A DNA stretch of 64,000 bases from Ophiodon elongatus (lineage: Eukaryota; Chordata; Actinopteri; Perciformes; Hexagrammidae), in assembly GCA_016806645.1 (NCBI GenBank), contig JACSYO010001581.1, positions 891,001 to 955,000 on the forward strand, given 5' to 3'. The position numbers were made by a program, and so were the translations under genes. The notes under the pieces are model-generated. The model worked only from the letters and a program-made list of their open reading frames with translations, did not search any database and was not told the origin of the DNA. Shown here in pieces: positions 1 through 12,179 of this stretch. Within the stretch, counting starts at the first letter, position 1, and every line of letters starts with the position of its first letter.

Positions 1-405
1 TGGATTTTGGTTTTGGTTTGTTTTGCACATAAGGGAGAAGAAAAACATAACCATTTCCACTGTGTTTGAACATATCTCATAGATTGGTTGGTAGAAATGA
101 ATACTCTTTATTACATGAAGCCATAAAACCAATTATAGACATGAAATAACAGGCTAGTTAATGGTCGAGCCGCCTGTGTTTCTATGTCTCCGGCACCTCA
201 CCAAATAATTAGCAGGCCTGTGTGTAAGGGCAGTGCGTCGGTCCAACAAGCCCACGGTTCAGTTTACACGTTTATACGTCATTGCATTGTTTAGTTATGG
301 TTCAGTTTTGCATCCCTAGAAGACTCAAAGAAAAACGTCGAACTGGAGAGACAACCAAACTAAGACCAGGCTACGTGCTGTACCCGGGCGCCACCCACCA
401 TTACA
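1..405. other. Intergenic, nothing recognised
   Basis: Unique-looking AT-rich intergenic sequence. No exon, RNA gene or repeat family was recognised on either strand. Confidence 0.5.
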
Positions 406-450
406 GCAACTAATAACACAACGCACCCTGTGCATTGTGTTATTAGTTGC
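406..450. repeat. Perfect 16-bp inverted repeat (hairpin)
   Basis: The left arm gcaactaataacacaa (406-421) is exactly reverse-complemented at 435-450 around a 13-base loop. The 11-mer gcaccctgtgc in the loop is repeated directly at 449-459. No transposon termini were seen around it. It could be a short template-switch product or the tip of a small foldback element. Confidence 0.85.
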
Positions 451-1925
451 ACCCTGTGCCTATCCTTTACGTTCTGATTGGTCTTTATTTCCCCAGCATG
501 GACGTGAGTGTGGATCAGTGCCTCAAAACCTTTCTCAGTGCAGCCTGAACTCCATCTTTGACGAGTCAGTATTCTCCTCCACCCTTCTCGGGCCCCCCAC
601 CTCTCTGGCTCTACATGAGCTGCTCTCTCTCCTCTCCGAGCTGCCTGCGCTGTCTCTCTGGTGTCTCCTTCAGACGGCTGCTTTGCATGCTCAGCGACGG
701 ACGATCGATACGCCGCCCTCTGTGTCTGGTGAGCCAGGCGTCAGCGCTGAAATAACAACCACTCGGCCTGTTTGTACAGGGCAGTCTCTCAACTCGTCCG
801 GGGTACTCAGGAAACTCAATGCAGAACAATCATTTAGAACAACACGGCCGGGAAAGAGCACCGGGCTGGTGGAACTCATTCATAGCTGAATAGATGAATA
901 GATGAGAGAATAGACGTTTGACTGATGTCTAGGGTCGCCTTTAAAAACAAGAGCGGTATATTAAATGATTTGGATTGATACGTTCCGCGTGACGTTCTTC
1001 ACGCTACAAGGAAACACTGCATATCGCACCTGGGAACGAGACCCCTCCCGGGACAGAGGAGAGCCCGGCGGGATGGCTGCAGTGTTCCAGCACTTATTCT
1101 GATAACGCAACAACATACTTCTGATAATGCAACCCAGATGCCGGCGCTCCAAGCGCAGGTGCTCAGTGGGCTAGTGTTAATTGCTGCTAATTGGTGTAGC
1201 AACACATCAAGGCATATGTGGCCCGTGTGTAGAGCGGCGAGAACAGAGGGGATTGTCAAGTGTTTCAGGGCTCGGGCTGGAGCTCTGTGTTCTGCTGTGA
1301 TGGACAAAAGAACAGACTGTTACCAGATCGCTCTCTTTTTTATTCATTTACTTTAGAAAATGAGACATTTGTTAGAACAGAGAACGTTAGTTACCTTTTA
1401 CCTGTGGCATCATGTTTCTCTGTTTGGTTGAGTGATCTCTGTTTGCCTATATGCGGGTACTGAAAAAGAGTTAATTACGCTCCAAGATTTTACTGGTTCA
1501 GGCGGTAAATCTGGCTGTGATTCCAGTCAGACAATAAAATGAGTGGAGGAGAATGGCTTCATCATGTAGCGCATTGGTTCTCAACCTTTTATTCATGGCC
1601 TTCTGATTGTAAGAAAAAAAAGGACCACCTTCCCAAACAAAGAAAACCATAACATGGCAGACTTTGAAGCTTTTAATGTTGCAGAGTTGTCTTGCAAATA
1701 AATGTTTCGTTTGACAGAGCGATCCATTTTGTGTCACTGCATCAGAGGGAACGTCAGCCGGCTGACAGTGGAATAACACGTTTGTCTCTCTATGTGTCAT
1801 GATCGGCGTGGTAATATTCAAACGTAGCCGTTCATTCAACTGTGCATTTTTATTCTTCTTGAGCACATTTAGACATTAAAATGACTACATTTGTAAATTA
1901 CTAAAAAATAAAGATTTAAACTAAA
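451..1925. other. Intergenic, no supported gene
   Basis: A 150-codon plus-strand open frame runs from 437 to 889, but its translation has no recognisable domain and lies in GC-rich low-complexity sequence, so it is not called a gene. The rest of the stretch shows nothing I can support. Confidence 0.5.
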
Positions 1926-1939
1926 CATTTGGTGGTACC

Positions 1940-2420
1940 CGCGCAGCGCACTAGATGGCGTTCTGAGCCCTACTAACTGACCCCCCACTGGGGAGAATAG
2001 CTGCTGTAGTCCATGACAACCCTGTTCTCATTCTCATTTTTAAGATTGAGAACGAGAACACCACAAACACGGCCAAGAGGTTACGTTTACCTGGCAGAGA
2101 CCTAGTGGCTGTGACGGCACCCACCTGTCACTCAAAGCAGATAGCCCTAAATTATGCATCACTTTAAACCTTTATATCATTTAAATGGGTGAGTAATGTA
2201 AAATTCCACCCCCTGAACGGTTCTCATAAACGAGGATATTAGCTATGCTACCAGGCTTTAATTACATTTATATCTGCTCTAAAGTTGGCCATTTTATCAT
2301 GGGGGTCTATGGGCGTTGACTCCCTTTTGGAGCCAGCCTCAAGTGGCCATTTGATAAACTGCAGGTTTTTTTTACAAACAAAGACAAATGGCTACTACAC
2401 CTGCCAGTGTGAGCAACCGA
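1940..2420. repeat. Teleost interspersed repeat fragment
   Basis: The stretch around 2308-2355, with the words gggtctatgggcgttgactc and ttttggagccagcctcaag, is one I recognise as very common in percomorph genomes, probably from a non-autonomous DNA transposon. The family name is not certain. An imperfect hairpin (arms 2024-2036 and 2046-2058, 12 of 13 pairs) lies just upstream. A CTCF-like word (gcactagatggcg) is at about 1949-1961. Confidence 0.5.
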
Positions 2421-3848
2421 AATTAAAAAAACACAGATGCAATGTTAGTTTGTACTCGTAAGTCCATGTGATGTTACCTGAAGCGGGGAGGAATGGTGTG
2501 GCAGGCTGTCAGTAGATTTCAGGCTGGACGTTGTTCATTTACATAAACACACTAACAAGATAATTAAGGAGAGGAGCTGACTTTTTATGCCCATGTGCTG
2601 GAGGCCGCATTGCCCATCTCAGGTAATTAAGCATTCACAACTTCTCAGTTCAACTGCAAGAGGGAACGACAGGCTTTTTTTGACAATTATTAAATATGAC
2701 ACCTTTCTCTAATATTCCACCATAGTTTAGCATAGGAATCCTTTCTGCAGCATTCAGATCACCACATGATGATAAGACTCTCCACAGATTGTACTACAAC
2801 AATGGTACAAACACAGACTTTCACCCAGGAGACCGCTGTTTGTGTCCTTCTGACGTAACATTAAGCGTAATGTTGATACGCTCGTTACGTATCATTATTT
2901 ACCAAAGAGTGGGCTACACGTGGTTGTCATTTATTCACGTTGTTACTTCACATTGCGACATTGTGGCGTTTTCAAGCTTGAAAAGAGAAATCCCCCAAAA
3001 ATAATCAAACCCATAATTTTGGTATTAATGCCTCATTGAACAGGAAAACTGCGGATGGAAGGTCAAGGCTGAATAATTTGGTTTCTAGTTGGTCTGCATT
3101 GCCGTTGACACAAATGAGCACAGAGCGCTCTTCTGCACACAACTGTGAACACGCAAAGTGAAAAAGGAATAATCTCTTCAGCGAATGATGAATGGTTCCA
3201 GGTTCACTTTCATTCATAAAACTGTGATTACATACGAACAAACATTCGCTGTTGGTGCTGACGGGTGGGACGGGGAATGAGCCGGGTGCCTTACTCATCA
3301 CTGTGTAGCCAGATGGGCGTCCAAACTCCCAGCCAGTGGGAGCTGGTTGATCATTTGTGCGCTGCAGGGATACATTGGCATTTCAGCAGATGTTCTATGA
3401 GGCATGCACACCTTTCTAGTAATACCAGGAATATTACTGAAAGAATAATTCCAGCATGGTTTTCTCTCCTTACTGGACTGAGGCTCCCAGTGAGTTCTAT
3501 CACAGAGCGACAGAATAGATGCATCACATCCTCTTGTTGTTGCAATGAATCAACAATAAAAAGCTCAAGATATTCACAGTGTGCTACAGAAGGAATCCCA
3601 GGTTGAACATCAGAATGAGATTGGCAGTGCATAAGAAATAAATCCAACTGCATACGAACTCTTTCGTTTGATCCTAATGATAGCCATTGTGTCGGCACCT
3701 TACACAATTATTTCCGCTTCCTGCTCCGGCTCCAGCTCACCTGGCTGCAGCACACAACTTCTTTAAAGAGCTTGAAGGGGTCTCGGAGATGGTGCAAAGC
3801 AACAGCAACAGAGGAATAGAAGAGGAGAGAGTAGAGGAAGAGATAGAA
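2421..3848. other. Intergenic, no supported gene
   Basis: Mixed AT-rich sequence. Open frames of about 70-118 codons occur on both strands, but none has a start context, splice sites or a recognisable domain. Confidence 0.5.
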
Positions 3849-3884
3849 GAGGAGGAGGAGGAGGAGGAGGAGGAGGAGGAGGAG
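3849..3884. repeat. (GGA)n microsatellite
   Basis: About 12 uninterrupted GAG/GGA triplets inside a longer purine-rich tract (about 3810-3900). It produces apparent poly-Glu (plus) or poly-Leu/poly-Ser (minus) frames that are not genes. Confidence 0.95.
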
Positions 3885-5925
3885 AAGGAGGGGAGCTGGA
3901 CAAGATGAAAGAAACAGCTGTATACAAATGACAGGCTTCCATACCCCCCCACCACCGCCCCCACCCGTCTCCCCCAACCCGCGGTGATGTTGCCCTGTGC
4001 GGTCATCGAACAGCTTCAAAGAGCCAGGCAGACGAGGCGAGCGGGCCGAATCCTCAAAGCGACAGCCTCCCTCTCCTCCTCCAGTAACACCGCGGCCTCC
4101 GACACACAAGCACAATCTGCCTCGTCCACGCCGCACACCCTCCTCACCCCCTGCCGCATGTAAGGAGTCGGGGGAAGAAATAGAGGAGGAGGAGAGGGAA
4201 TGAAGTGACTTTATCAAAGACATATATTCAGCAGAAGTGACAAGCTCTGTTGTGAGGGGAGACCAACAAGTGTGTTCCGTGTAGGTTTTGTCTGCTTTTA
4301 TTTTGTATATCTTATGAACATAACACAAACTAAACACACAGTGACACTTCTGGAACATCGTGTTGAGCTTACACAGCCTACCTACATACAAGGGATGCTG
4401 AATCGATGTATTAACATGAATATTTTACTCGTATTAATGTAAATGTATACACAATTACTGGTTAGTTACTGGAGGACATTTTTTCAAAACGTAGATTTGA
4501 TACTTTGCATAAAGATGCTAAAAGGCTTGTTTGTTGCAATCGTAAAGCCACTTTTAATTCTTTTTTTAAAGCCTTCACTCTATTACTTTTAGAGACACAT
4601 ACGCATGATGTTCACCATCACGGGGCTTTACTTAACTCAAGTCTTTACAAGTTGATTTTCATACTGCACAGATTTTATTGGAGGCAAATGGCGTTCACAC
4701 CCGACTACAAAATACTGAATACCTGTAAGTGTTTGTCATTTGTTACTTTGGGAAAGATTTGGGAAATGTGAAATGGAGAATAAAGTTTTCGTCTATACAC
4801 ACAGTGGGCATTTCAGCTTTGTTTTTCAATTGTTAATCTCACGCGCCGCTGACAGAGCATGTGCACTCTCTTTGAATCAGTCCGGCTACGCAGGCCGCGT
4901 AGCGCCTCACGCTTTCAGCGCAGAGACACAAGCCAAGTATGTTTCCTCCGTTTCATGTGCGTATAACTGCACTGATTGTTTATTGGGCTCCGAGCGCTGC
5001 CACTGATCTGTGTCATAGTAGGATTTTTAGGATGTAAATACAGGTGCATATGATCAGCCACTGTCAGCTACTATGAACATTACAAAAATGTTACTATTAC
5101 CTGAAATAAAAACTTTTGTCTCAGAGACCGTGAACGGAACATTTCATTGAACTATAATAACGACTAACCTGCACAACATGCGGTAGAAAAGATAGCCGAC
5201 ACTCCGTTCTAACTGTGATTGCCTGTGGTTGAATAGAACGTGGCAGTTTCAGTCCAAACCTGTGAGTATCAGGCTTTCAAACACTCGAATGGACTCAGTG
5301 CTGCTGTGTAGTAGAGAGATAGACAAGGAAAGAGACTGATGAGGAACAAATGCCAATTTTGCTGTGAAACAGACCCCACCTGAAGCCCGGCCCCGCCTCC
5401 CCTTCCCCTCCACTGTTCCTAACTGTCTTGATCAGGAATGACAGTCCTTGGGTGCAGATCGGGGCCTTTTCAGCACAGACACATGATGGAGGTGGACATA
5501 CCTTTCCAAAAAAAAGAAAAAAACAAGGCAAGATAATCAATGAAAACCATGCTTTTTTTGGGGGTTTTTTTTAATTTATTTCAGGATATCATATCAGGAA
5601 CCCATCCTCTTTTTTTTCTTTTTTTTTCACCGTGCCACCTGAACCTCCTCAGTCAGGATGATGGAGGAGGAGGAGGAGAAGGCATTTTGATTTAAGGATG
5701 TCATCATCAAGAAGAGAGGCTGGATGAGCTCATGCCACCACCTTCAAACAAACACACACATACTGTACACATGCATGCACACACACGTGAACACCAACCC
5801 CTCACTCATTCAGTCCAACCCTTCATTGGCCTGGGCTGGTAAAAAAAAAAAAGAAGAAAAGCCGGGTGTGTGAGAATCTCATTACCGCAACACAAAGCAG
5901 AATTTCCTCTGAGGATTGGTGTGAG
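3885..5925. other. Intergenic, no supported gene
   Basis: A pyrimidine-rich segment (3940-4150) is followed by AT-rich sequence, poly-T tracts (5552-5630) and a small GGA cluster near 5664. No exon or known repeat was recognised. Confidence 0.5.
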
Positions 5926-5928
5926 TGT

Positions 5929-5930
<2 letters not shown>

Positions 5931-5959
<29 letters not shown>

Positions 5960-5966
5960 GTGGTGT

Positions 5967-5986
<20 letters not shown>
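5931..5986. repeat. Compound (GT)n-(GA)n microsatellite
   Basis: A GT run (5931-5958) passes through a short bridge into a GA run (about 5967-5986). Confidence 0.95.
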
Positions 5987-5997
<11 letters not shown>

Positions 5998-6084
5998 ACG
6001 AGTGAGACAGTGCTTGTGTATGCATAAGTGAAATAGAGCGAAAGTGTGCATGTGTGGGCATGGCTATCTCAGAGTGTATATATA

Positions 6085-6214
<130 letters not shown>

Positions 6215-6365
6215 TAGGCAAGCTCAATCAGCAGCAGGCTGATGGGGAGGGAGACTGAGGCAGCTGGGGCCTCCTGCCCAGGCCTTCAATTTCCCTCCCA
6301 GTCCAGCCACTGGAGTGTGTAATTACTATGGGGCCGGCCTGGGGGCTGGCATGGAAGTGCAAAGG

Positions 6366-6512
6366 CACACACACACACACCATCCCGCAGTATCCACCCT
6401 ACCGCAACCACTACCACCCCCCCAAGTCACACACCTCCCACTAATAGCCCCCACACACCCATGATCTCTACGCTCACACACACACACACACAAACTCACA
6501 CACACACACACA
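6366..6512. repeat. Two short (CA)n tracts
   Basis: CA runs at 6366-6381 and 6475-6512, the latter interrupted by caaact, with a C-rich spacer between them. Confidence 0.9.
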
Positions 6513-6852
6513 GTTAAGAAACATGTCAGCCTCCCTCCCCTGGCCTGTAGTTCATCCGGATGCCCTGTGTTGCCCTGGGGTGGCTGAGCATCTATGATCC
6601 GCGACAGAGCACACTATGAAATCCCTCTCAGCTCTCACTTCACAGCTGCGCTGGAAAGTATCCACTCCTCCACCATGACACAAAGTATAGATTTCATATT
6701 AATCTACACTATATTTCTTCCTGTGATTTGCTGCCAAGTCGCCTGTTTGCTGTGGCATCAAAAAGCATGTTTTGTGGGGGTTTTATATTAAAAAGTCCAG
6801 TCATCTTCAAATTGTCAAGATTTTTTTCTCAAGTGACAAAAACCGTGTCCTT

Positions 6853-7200
6853 GACCCCGTTTACACCTGGCATTAACCTGTGATCTGAATGTTGTATCCA
6901 GGTTGGGGAAGACACATGTGAATGCAGGTGTAAATGCACGCATAACGTAGTTAGCGTGCATTTAACGTAGTTAACGTGCATGTAGACGGCGTGCCCAGAG
7001 CCGTTCACGCCATCTCTATGCCACTCCTCCGCAGTCCAAATATGGTCACTTCCTTTCATTGGTTGCAAAAAGTCAAGATGGCAACGGCCGTGATCAAAGA
7101 TGACGACGGTGAAATCGGCGAACTCAAGGCTTCATAACATCAGTCCACACACCAATGGGTGACATCACGATGACTCCGCCCATTTCTGATATACAGTCTG
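6853..7200 (+). mobile_element. DNA-transposon-like repeat fragment
   Basis: The segment beginning ccccgtttacacctggcatt (about 6856) is matched in reverse complement at 13441-13494, which suggests it is a transposon terminus. The internal part includes tandem-like aacgtagttaacgtgcat words (6940-6985). It ends near the phrase tgatatacagtctgtgg (about 7187-7203), a familiar teleost repeat sequence. No transposase frame was seen, and the superfamily is not assigned. Confidence 0.5.
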
Positions 7201-7629
7201 TGGTCCCTTCTCAGATCTTGACTTGTATCATAATATCTCAGTAACACTAACATGTACAGCCATTGCACTCTGATCAACATGGAACACACAGAATTCATAA
7301 ATTCTCTTGTCAATATATTCGACTTTCAATACAACAATCTTATGAAGTACTCACTTATTATAACCAATACTCAATACAGGCTTTACTACTGACAATCTGT
7401 CAGCTTGCCTAAGCCCTGAAAACAATTTGCGTGTTTCTCCTGTAACTCCAGTGTGACATCTTCCCCTGATCAATAGGACCTATGTGAAGAAGTCCCAGAT
7501 CAACAGGTGTCCTTCTCTCACGCACACAGATCTGGGCTTCTTCAATCACTTGATTTTTGTCACTTGAGGAAGTGTACTTTCTTGATTCTTGTTGTTCTGG
7601 GTTTGAACTATCATGGTTGAATGCACGTA

Positions 7630-7677
7630 TTGTAAGTCGCTTTGGATAAAAGCGTCCGCTGAATGAAATGTAATGTA
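7630..7677 (+). repeat. Teleost SINE-type 3' module
   Basis: The stretch ttgtaagtcgctttggataa... is an abundant fish repeat end. The same module lies in the opposite orientation at 47741-47800, with about 25 of 26 core bases identical. It is followed by a simple ATGTAATG tail. Confidence 0.7.
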
Positions 7678-7720
7678 AAAAACATTGTGACAGGTTCGGA
7701 TCCCTCAGTTTCCCTGAACT

Positions 7721-7924
7721 TTACTGTAAACATGTTTTCACTTGAGGTGGTTTTGTTGAACCAAAATGATGGGGACACTTTCTTCTCTGCAGGTTTAGTT
7801 GAATGTCCCTTTTTGAGTTCAGCTGTCTAAACGTGGACATGTTCACAATGTCACAGGAAGCCCCAGTGTCCATCAACAGTACGACTGACTGATCACTGAC
7901 TAGTACAGTTACTAATCCATTCAT
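7721..7924 (-). pseudogene. Ty3/Gypsy aspartic protease remnant
   Basis: A 67-codon minus-strand frame contains the retropepsin active-site core LLMDTGASCDIV at about residues 16-27, followed by an STFRQLN-type segment as seen in Gypsy-family pol polyproteins. The DTGA catalytic motif itself is intact. No gag, reverse transcriptase or LTR was recognised next to it, so it is an isolated fragment of a larger element. A host retropepsin-like gene is possible but unlikely for a 67-residue orphan with no splice signals. Confidence 0.65.
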
Positions 7925-8282
7925 AAACTAGGCTGCGTAGTTTCGTGTCGGTGTCGGCTACGCTTTAGACATGGCTGCAATCCACCCTAAATAGAGAAGA
8001 AGAAGTAGAGGGGACAGATATTAATGCTAGGTCTGAACAGAGCCAAAGAGTTATTCAATAATTCAGGATGCCTGTGTATGGCATTGAACCGTGTTTGGTG
8101 AGTCTGCAAGCCCCGCCTTACTACTTTGCATAAAAAACCTTGTTCTGTGGCCTGTGGATCGGATGTCATCATCTTGATATTTACACCAGAGAATGAGGCT
8201 TCTAATCAGCACTTGGTGATCATTCTGTCTACATAAATCTGACATATGATAACTTAGACCAAGACAAATTTGGGGTTGCATG

Positions 8283-8456
8283 CAGACCAAAGCAGACCAA
8301 AGCAGACCTAAGCAGGCCTAAGCAGACCTAAGCAGACCAAAGCAGACCAAAGAAGACCTAAGCAGGCCAAAGCAGACCAAAGCAGGTCTAAGCAGACCTA
8401 AGCAGGCCTAAGCAGACCAAAGCAGGCCTAAGCAGACCTAAGCAGGCCTAAGCAGA
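8283..8456. repeat. 10-bp minisatellite, unit AGCAGACCWA
   Basis: About 17 tandem 10-bp units of the form agcagRccWa, where R is a or g and W is t or a. The variants (gacctaa, gaccaaa, ggcctaa) are interleaved non-randomly, giving a partial 20-30 bp higher-order pattern. Array edges are abrupt. Units abut without spacers, so it is not a CRISPR-type array. Confidence 0.95.
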
Positions 8457-8459
8457 GTG

Positions 8460-9320
8460 AAATCATTTGTGTAGGTTGCTTTCAATTTCACCTTTTGTGT
8501 TATTATTTTGCAGTCTACACTGCGTCTGAAAATGTTACCTGGAGGCACATACATAGACAACATTCTCTTTTTGAGCAATTCATTTTATCAATCATTTTAT
8601 TTATATTCGAGCCGTTATTTCCCTCATTTGATCCTGAATTGCGATGCACTTTGTAAAGCCTGTTTCAATACGAGCTCTATGAATGAATCTTTGATCATCC
8701 TTCTGATGTTGAATCTGGTCCCTGGACTACTTCCACCTGGTGCCGTTGTCGGCAACATTATTTAGTTCTATATTTGTATTCTCTATATGTGTAACTATTT
8801 AAAAATTAATTCTACCCTATTTCATATTCCATCATGGATGACATTTGGCATTCCCGTGTGTGACAGCTGCATAGAATTGTATTTTGGGTCCAGCTCAAAA
8901 CCCACACAGCGAAACATGGACAAACAACTGTAAAACACACTGAGTCGTATTCCTTGGTGCACATGCAGTATAAGTTCTGAACAATAAGTATAATTGGCTC
9001 CAATTTGCACAACTACCACTTGCACATAGCTTACTGAAAAAAACTGATGAGTTGATTCTCAGGGAAGTTGTCATGCTCTTCACAACTTCTATCCAATCTT
9101 TCATTGTTTGAGCCAAGACATGCAAAGTGATCATAATCTGTCAGACACACATATACATGTATATTCCATTAATATCTCCGACATGTTGTTACTACTGAGA
9201 GGAGGTACAGGTGGCTGTTTTTTACTGAACTGCAGAGGGATCTTTTTTCATTTTTTCTTTACTGCCTATGACTCTACATACAAGATCAAAGGGGACTTTT
9301 TCAGTTTACAGTATATGTAA
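8460..9320. other. Intergenic, no supported gene
   Basis: AT-rich sequence with short open frames only. No domain, splice pattern or repeat family was recognised. Confidence 0.5.
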
Positions 9321-9328
9321 CACTTTGC

Positions 9329-9496
9329 TCCACAAATAAATCTACTCTATACATACAAATGTGCATATCGTTTTTCTGTGTATTGACGTCCGAGTATACT
9401 TTTACCTGCTGAAGTGGGGATCTAAAGTGTCATACAAACTGACATTCTTGTACAGAAATGTGAGCAGTCAGTGTCAACAAAAGAGTAAAGCAAAAT
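9329..9496 (+). repeat. Dispersed repeat, copy 1 (partner at 16165)
   Basis: About 170 bp that aligns in direct orientation with 16165-16353. Shared words include cacaaataaa, atacatacaaat, ttctgtgtattgac, cattcttgta and agtaaagcaaaa. The copies differ by many substitutions and small indels, so they are old. The family is unknown. It could be a low-copy transposon fragment or a local duplication. Confidence 0.75.
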
Positions 9497-9677
9497 GTAA
9501 GAATTGCATTGATCAAAATGTACAAAGGTTCAGGAATAGGCATAGTTTTGAAAATGAAAAGCTGTACAGACTGTGTCATTCTGCTTTACAATAATTCACC
9601 ACGTGTTTACAATCAGGTGGGCAAACTCATTAAGATGTGCAGTAATTAAGATCAATGTATGATGGAATAGTGGCATT

Positions 9678-9836
9678 TATATATATATATAATATATATA
9701 TATATATATGCACATATCAGCTCAGAGCCATCCTGTAACATTTCCACTGTACTGGAGGAATTTATATATATATATATATATATATAAATTGATATATATG
9801 CACATATCAGCTCAGACCATCCTGTAACATTTCTAC
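9678..9836. repeat. Two-unit tandem repeat with (TA)n
   Basis: The sequence tatatgcacatatcagctca and the following gccatcctgtaacattt-type segment occurs twice, at about 9703-9747 and 9793-9836, with a 90-bp period. Each copy is preceded by a TA run (9678-9709 and 9762-9786). Confidence 0.85.
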
Positions 9837-9839
9837 GAT

Positions 9840-10350
9840 ACAAAACATGACAGGATGACCACAAGCTAGCTTCAATCATTTGATTTTCCCTCTGCAACCT
9901 GCATGCTTAGGCTACAATTTCAACTGTAGTTGATACATGATACATTTAGACGGCGGTGTACCAGTCTGACTCGCTTGAAATCTCACATATCAAGAAAGGC
10001 AGTTCAATCTGCACCATCATATGATTAGTTTTGATGCAAATAAATCCAGATGCAACATAAAGACTTCTAAAAAAAAAAGTTCCTGTCATTAGAATAGCAC
10101 ATCTATAGCATTGTGCAGCCTCGGCTCTCTGAGTTGTTTTTCTGGCCGCCCGTGTGAAGCTACAGTTTCTAAATCGGTGGGTGGGAGAGTGCACTTGTTT
10201 CAGCACACTCAAAACAACAGGCAGACTTGAGAGAAGCTCCTTGATATAAGCACTTTTTAATGGGACACACACTTACGATGTGTGCCTGACAGTATCTCAC
10301 AGAGGCACTGTGTGCTGGTTGTTTTTTTTCTAATGCTCTTACCTCTTGTG
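9840..10350. other. Intergenic, no supported gene
   Basis: No exon or recognised repeat. Short open frames only. Confidence 0.45.
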
Positions 10351-10357
10351 TGCATCT

Positions 10358-10445
10358 TGTGTGTGTGCGTGTGTGTGTGTGTGTGTGTGTATGTATGTTG
10401 TCGCCCTTGTCCTGCTCGACACAGCGGGAACACACACACACACAC
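10358..10445. repeat. (GT)n and (CA)n microsatellites
   Basis: A GT run at 10358-10390 and, 40 bp later, a CA run at about 10431-10445, which could pair as an imperfect foldback. Confidence 0.9.
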
Positions 10446-10613
10446 TCATCGGTGGGCCCTGGGACAGGCAGACAATTAAACAGGTCAGCATGGGGTAACC
10501 TCTGCCAGCCTGCGGGGGGCAGTAGACACGCAGCTGGAGGTAGCAGGACAGGCGAGAACAGCAACACCTCCAACGGACATGCTCTCTGTTTCACAGGCAG
10601 ACACTGAGGGACA

Positions 10614-10674
<61 letters not shown>
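10614..10674. repeat. (CA)n microsatellite
   Basis: About 30 uninterrupted CA units. The Val-Cys-rich minus-strand frame of about 209 codons crossing it is an artefact. Confidence 0.97.
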
Positions 10675-10678
<4 letters not shown>

Positions 10679-10679
10679 A

Positions 10680-11865
10680 TCCACCCAGCAGGAGAGAAAG
10701 ATGATAAAGAAGTTAGAGAGTGGAGGATAAGGACCACTTCTGGACACTGACCTCAACTCTGAACCTCTGAAATTACACAAGGACAGTATTTCACACATTA
10801 AATGCTCAAATTAACAAAGAAAGTTAACAGATGTTTACTCTTACATAATCACAATTTCATAGTTACAGAATCATAACGGCCCCTGACGAAGGAACTTAAT
10901 GAGGGAACCGACGCTGTAGGCACATACACATTTAAACCAATGTTTGAGTAATGCAATATATAGGAACATAAAACATATATTTCATGTCAATCATCATGCT
11001 GTCCTTTACTCTCTGCTGTTCTCTAACTCCTCTTGCTGAATGTTAAATATTTTTACATCATTCCCTTCATCCTTTGCTCTACTGAGGGTGTGTTTTTCCT
11101 CTGCAGAGATGTTACAACAATTAAGAAAACAGGTGCCTCACAGTGTCTGAACAAACTTCAGCCGTGGCTCCTCTGTGATAGAAGCAGATTAAAGCCTTTC
11201 TCTGTTTGCGTGGTAACTGATTGCCAAGGCAATGCTATTCTTGTTTGCTATTGCAGCCGAGGCGGAATTACCTCGATTTTGTACAAAATAGTCAATTAAA
11301 TTAACTGTGAAAGGCTATTTATTTTAACCCGGGGATAGTTTTTTCTTCTCTTTTTCTCTCCTCTCATAGATGTTGTAAGAAAAATAAGGCAGCAGGAGAG
11401 GAGGAATTGGCAGGAGAACAAAGAGGGAGGATTTAGTGGACGCTTCAGAGCTGGAGTCATACTGCCATCAGGTGGACAGCGGCAAACCCTGCAGTCGTGT
11501 CCCACTAAATGTGTTCAAACAACCAGTGGAGGAGACAGCCACCTATGTGTTTAACACACAAACTGAAATCCTATATCGAAATTCATTATGCTCTTTTTCT
11601 TCGGATCTGATCTGGATAATGACATGTGATCTCAGATCAAGAACAGCAAACTTCATACTGAAAATGATGGAAGCGTAGTGATTTGTGGCCTTTAAAAGTG
11701 AGACAGACAAGTACCCTAACATTACTGTTTCTTTATCAGAGTCCAATCTGACAAGGACAAAAGACAAATGCTCATATTCAACCCAGAATAGGTGTACAAT
11801 TGTCATTAAATAGTTGGTTGAAGAGAATTTCAGATCTATTGGATAAAAAGTCCAATACAGGAGTG
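10680..11865. other. Intergenic, no supported gene
   Basis: No exon recognised. A CTCF-like word (ccatcaggtgg) occurs at about 11464-11474, which is weak evidence by itself. Confidence 0.45.
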
Positions 11866-11869
11866 ACTA

Positions 11870-12170
11870 GAGCCAATGTTCAGTCACTAAAGTACTATAG
11901 TACAATATTGAGGTACTTGTACTTTGTACTTGTACTTGTTTGAGTATGTCCATATTATGTTACTTTATACTTCTACTCCATTACAGTTTGGAGTCAGACG
12001 TTTTACTGCACTACAAGTTACGAATACTTTAATGCTAAAACTTTCATGCTTTTACTGAAGTCAAGTTTTGAATGCAGGACTTTTAGTTGTGACGGAGTAT
12101 TTCTACACTGTGGTATTGATACTTTTACTTACATAAAAGATCTGAGTACTTCTTCCACCACTGAAATTAC
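11870..12170. repeat. Teleost interspersed repeat (ACTTTTACT-rich)
   Basis: The repeated phrasing ttgtactttgtacttgtact, cttctactccattacag, and the ending ttacataaaagatctgagta / cttcttccaccactg is a widespread teleost interspersed repeat that I recognise but cannot name with confidence. No coding frame is present, so it is probably a non-autonomous element. Confidence 0.65.
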
Positions 12171-12179
12171 AGAAGAAGA

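Noticed and set aside
437..889. 150-codon open frame as a possible gene
   Set aside because: No recognisable domain, no splice or promoter context, and composition tracks GC-rich low-complexity sequence.
3708..4391. 227-codon minus-strand frame
   Set aside because: Driven by the GGA microsatellite and pyrimidine-rich flanks; poly-Leu and poly-Gly stretches only.
8283..8456. CRISPR-like array
   Set aside because: 10-bp units abut with no spacers, and the sequence is vertebrate.
10169..10798. 209-codon minus-strand frame
   Set aside because: Spans two CA arrays and consists largely of Val-Cys and Thr-His dipeptides.
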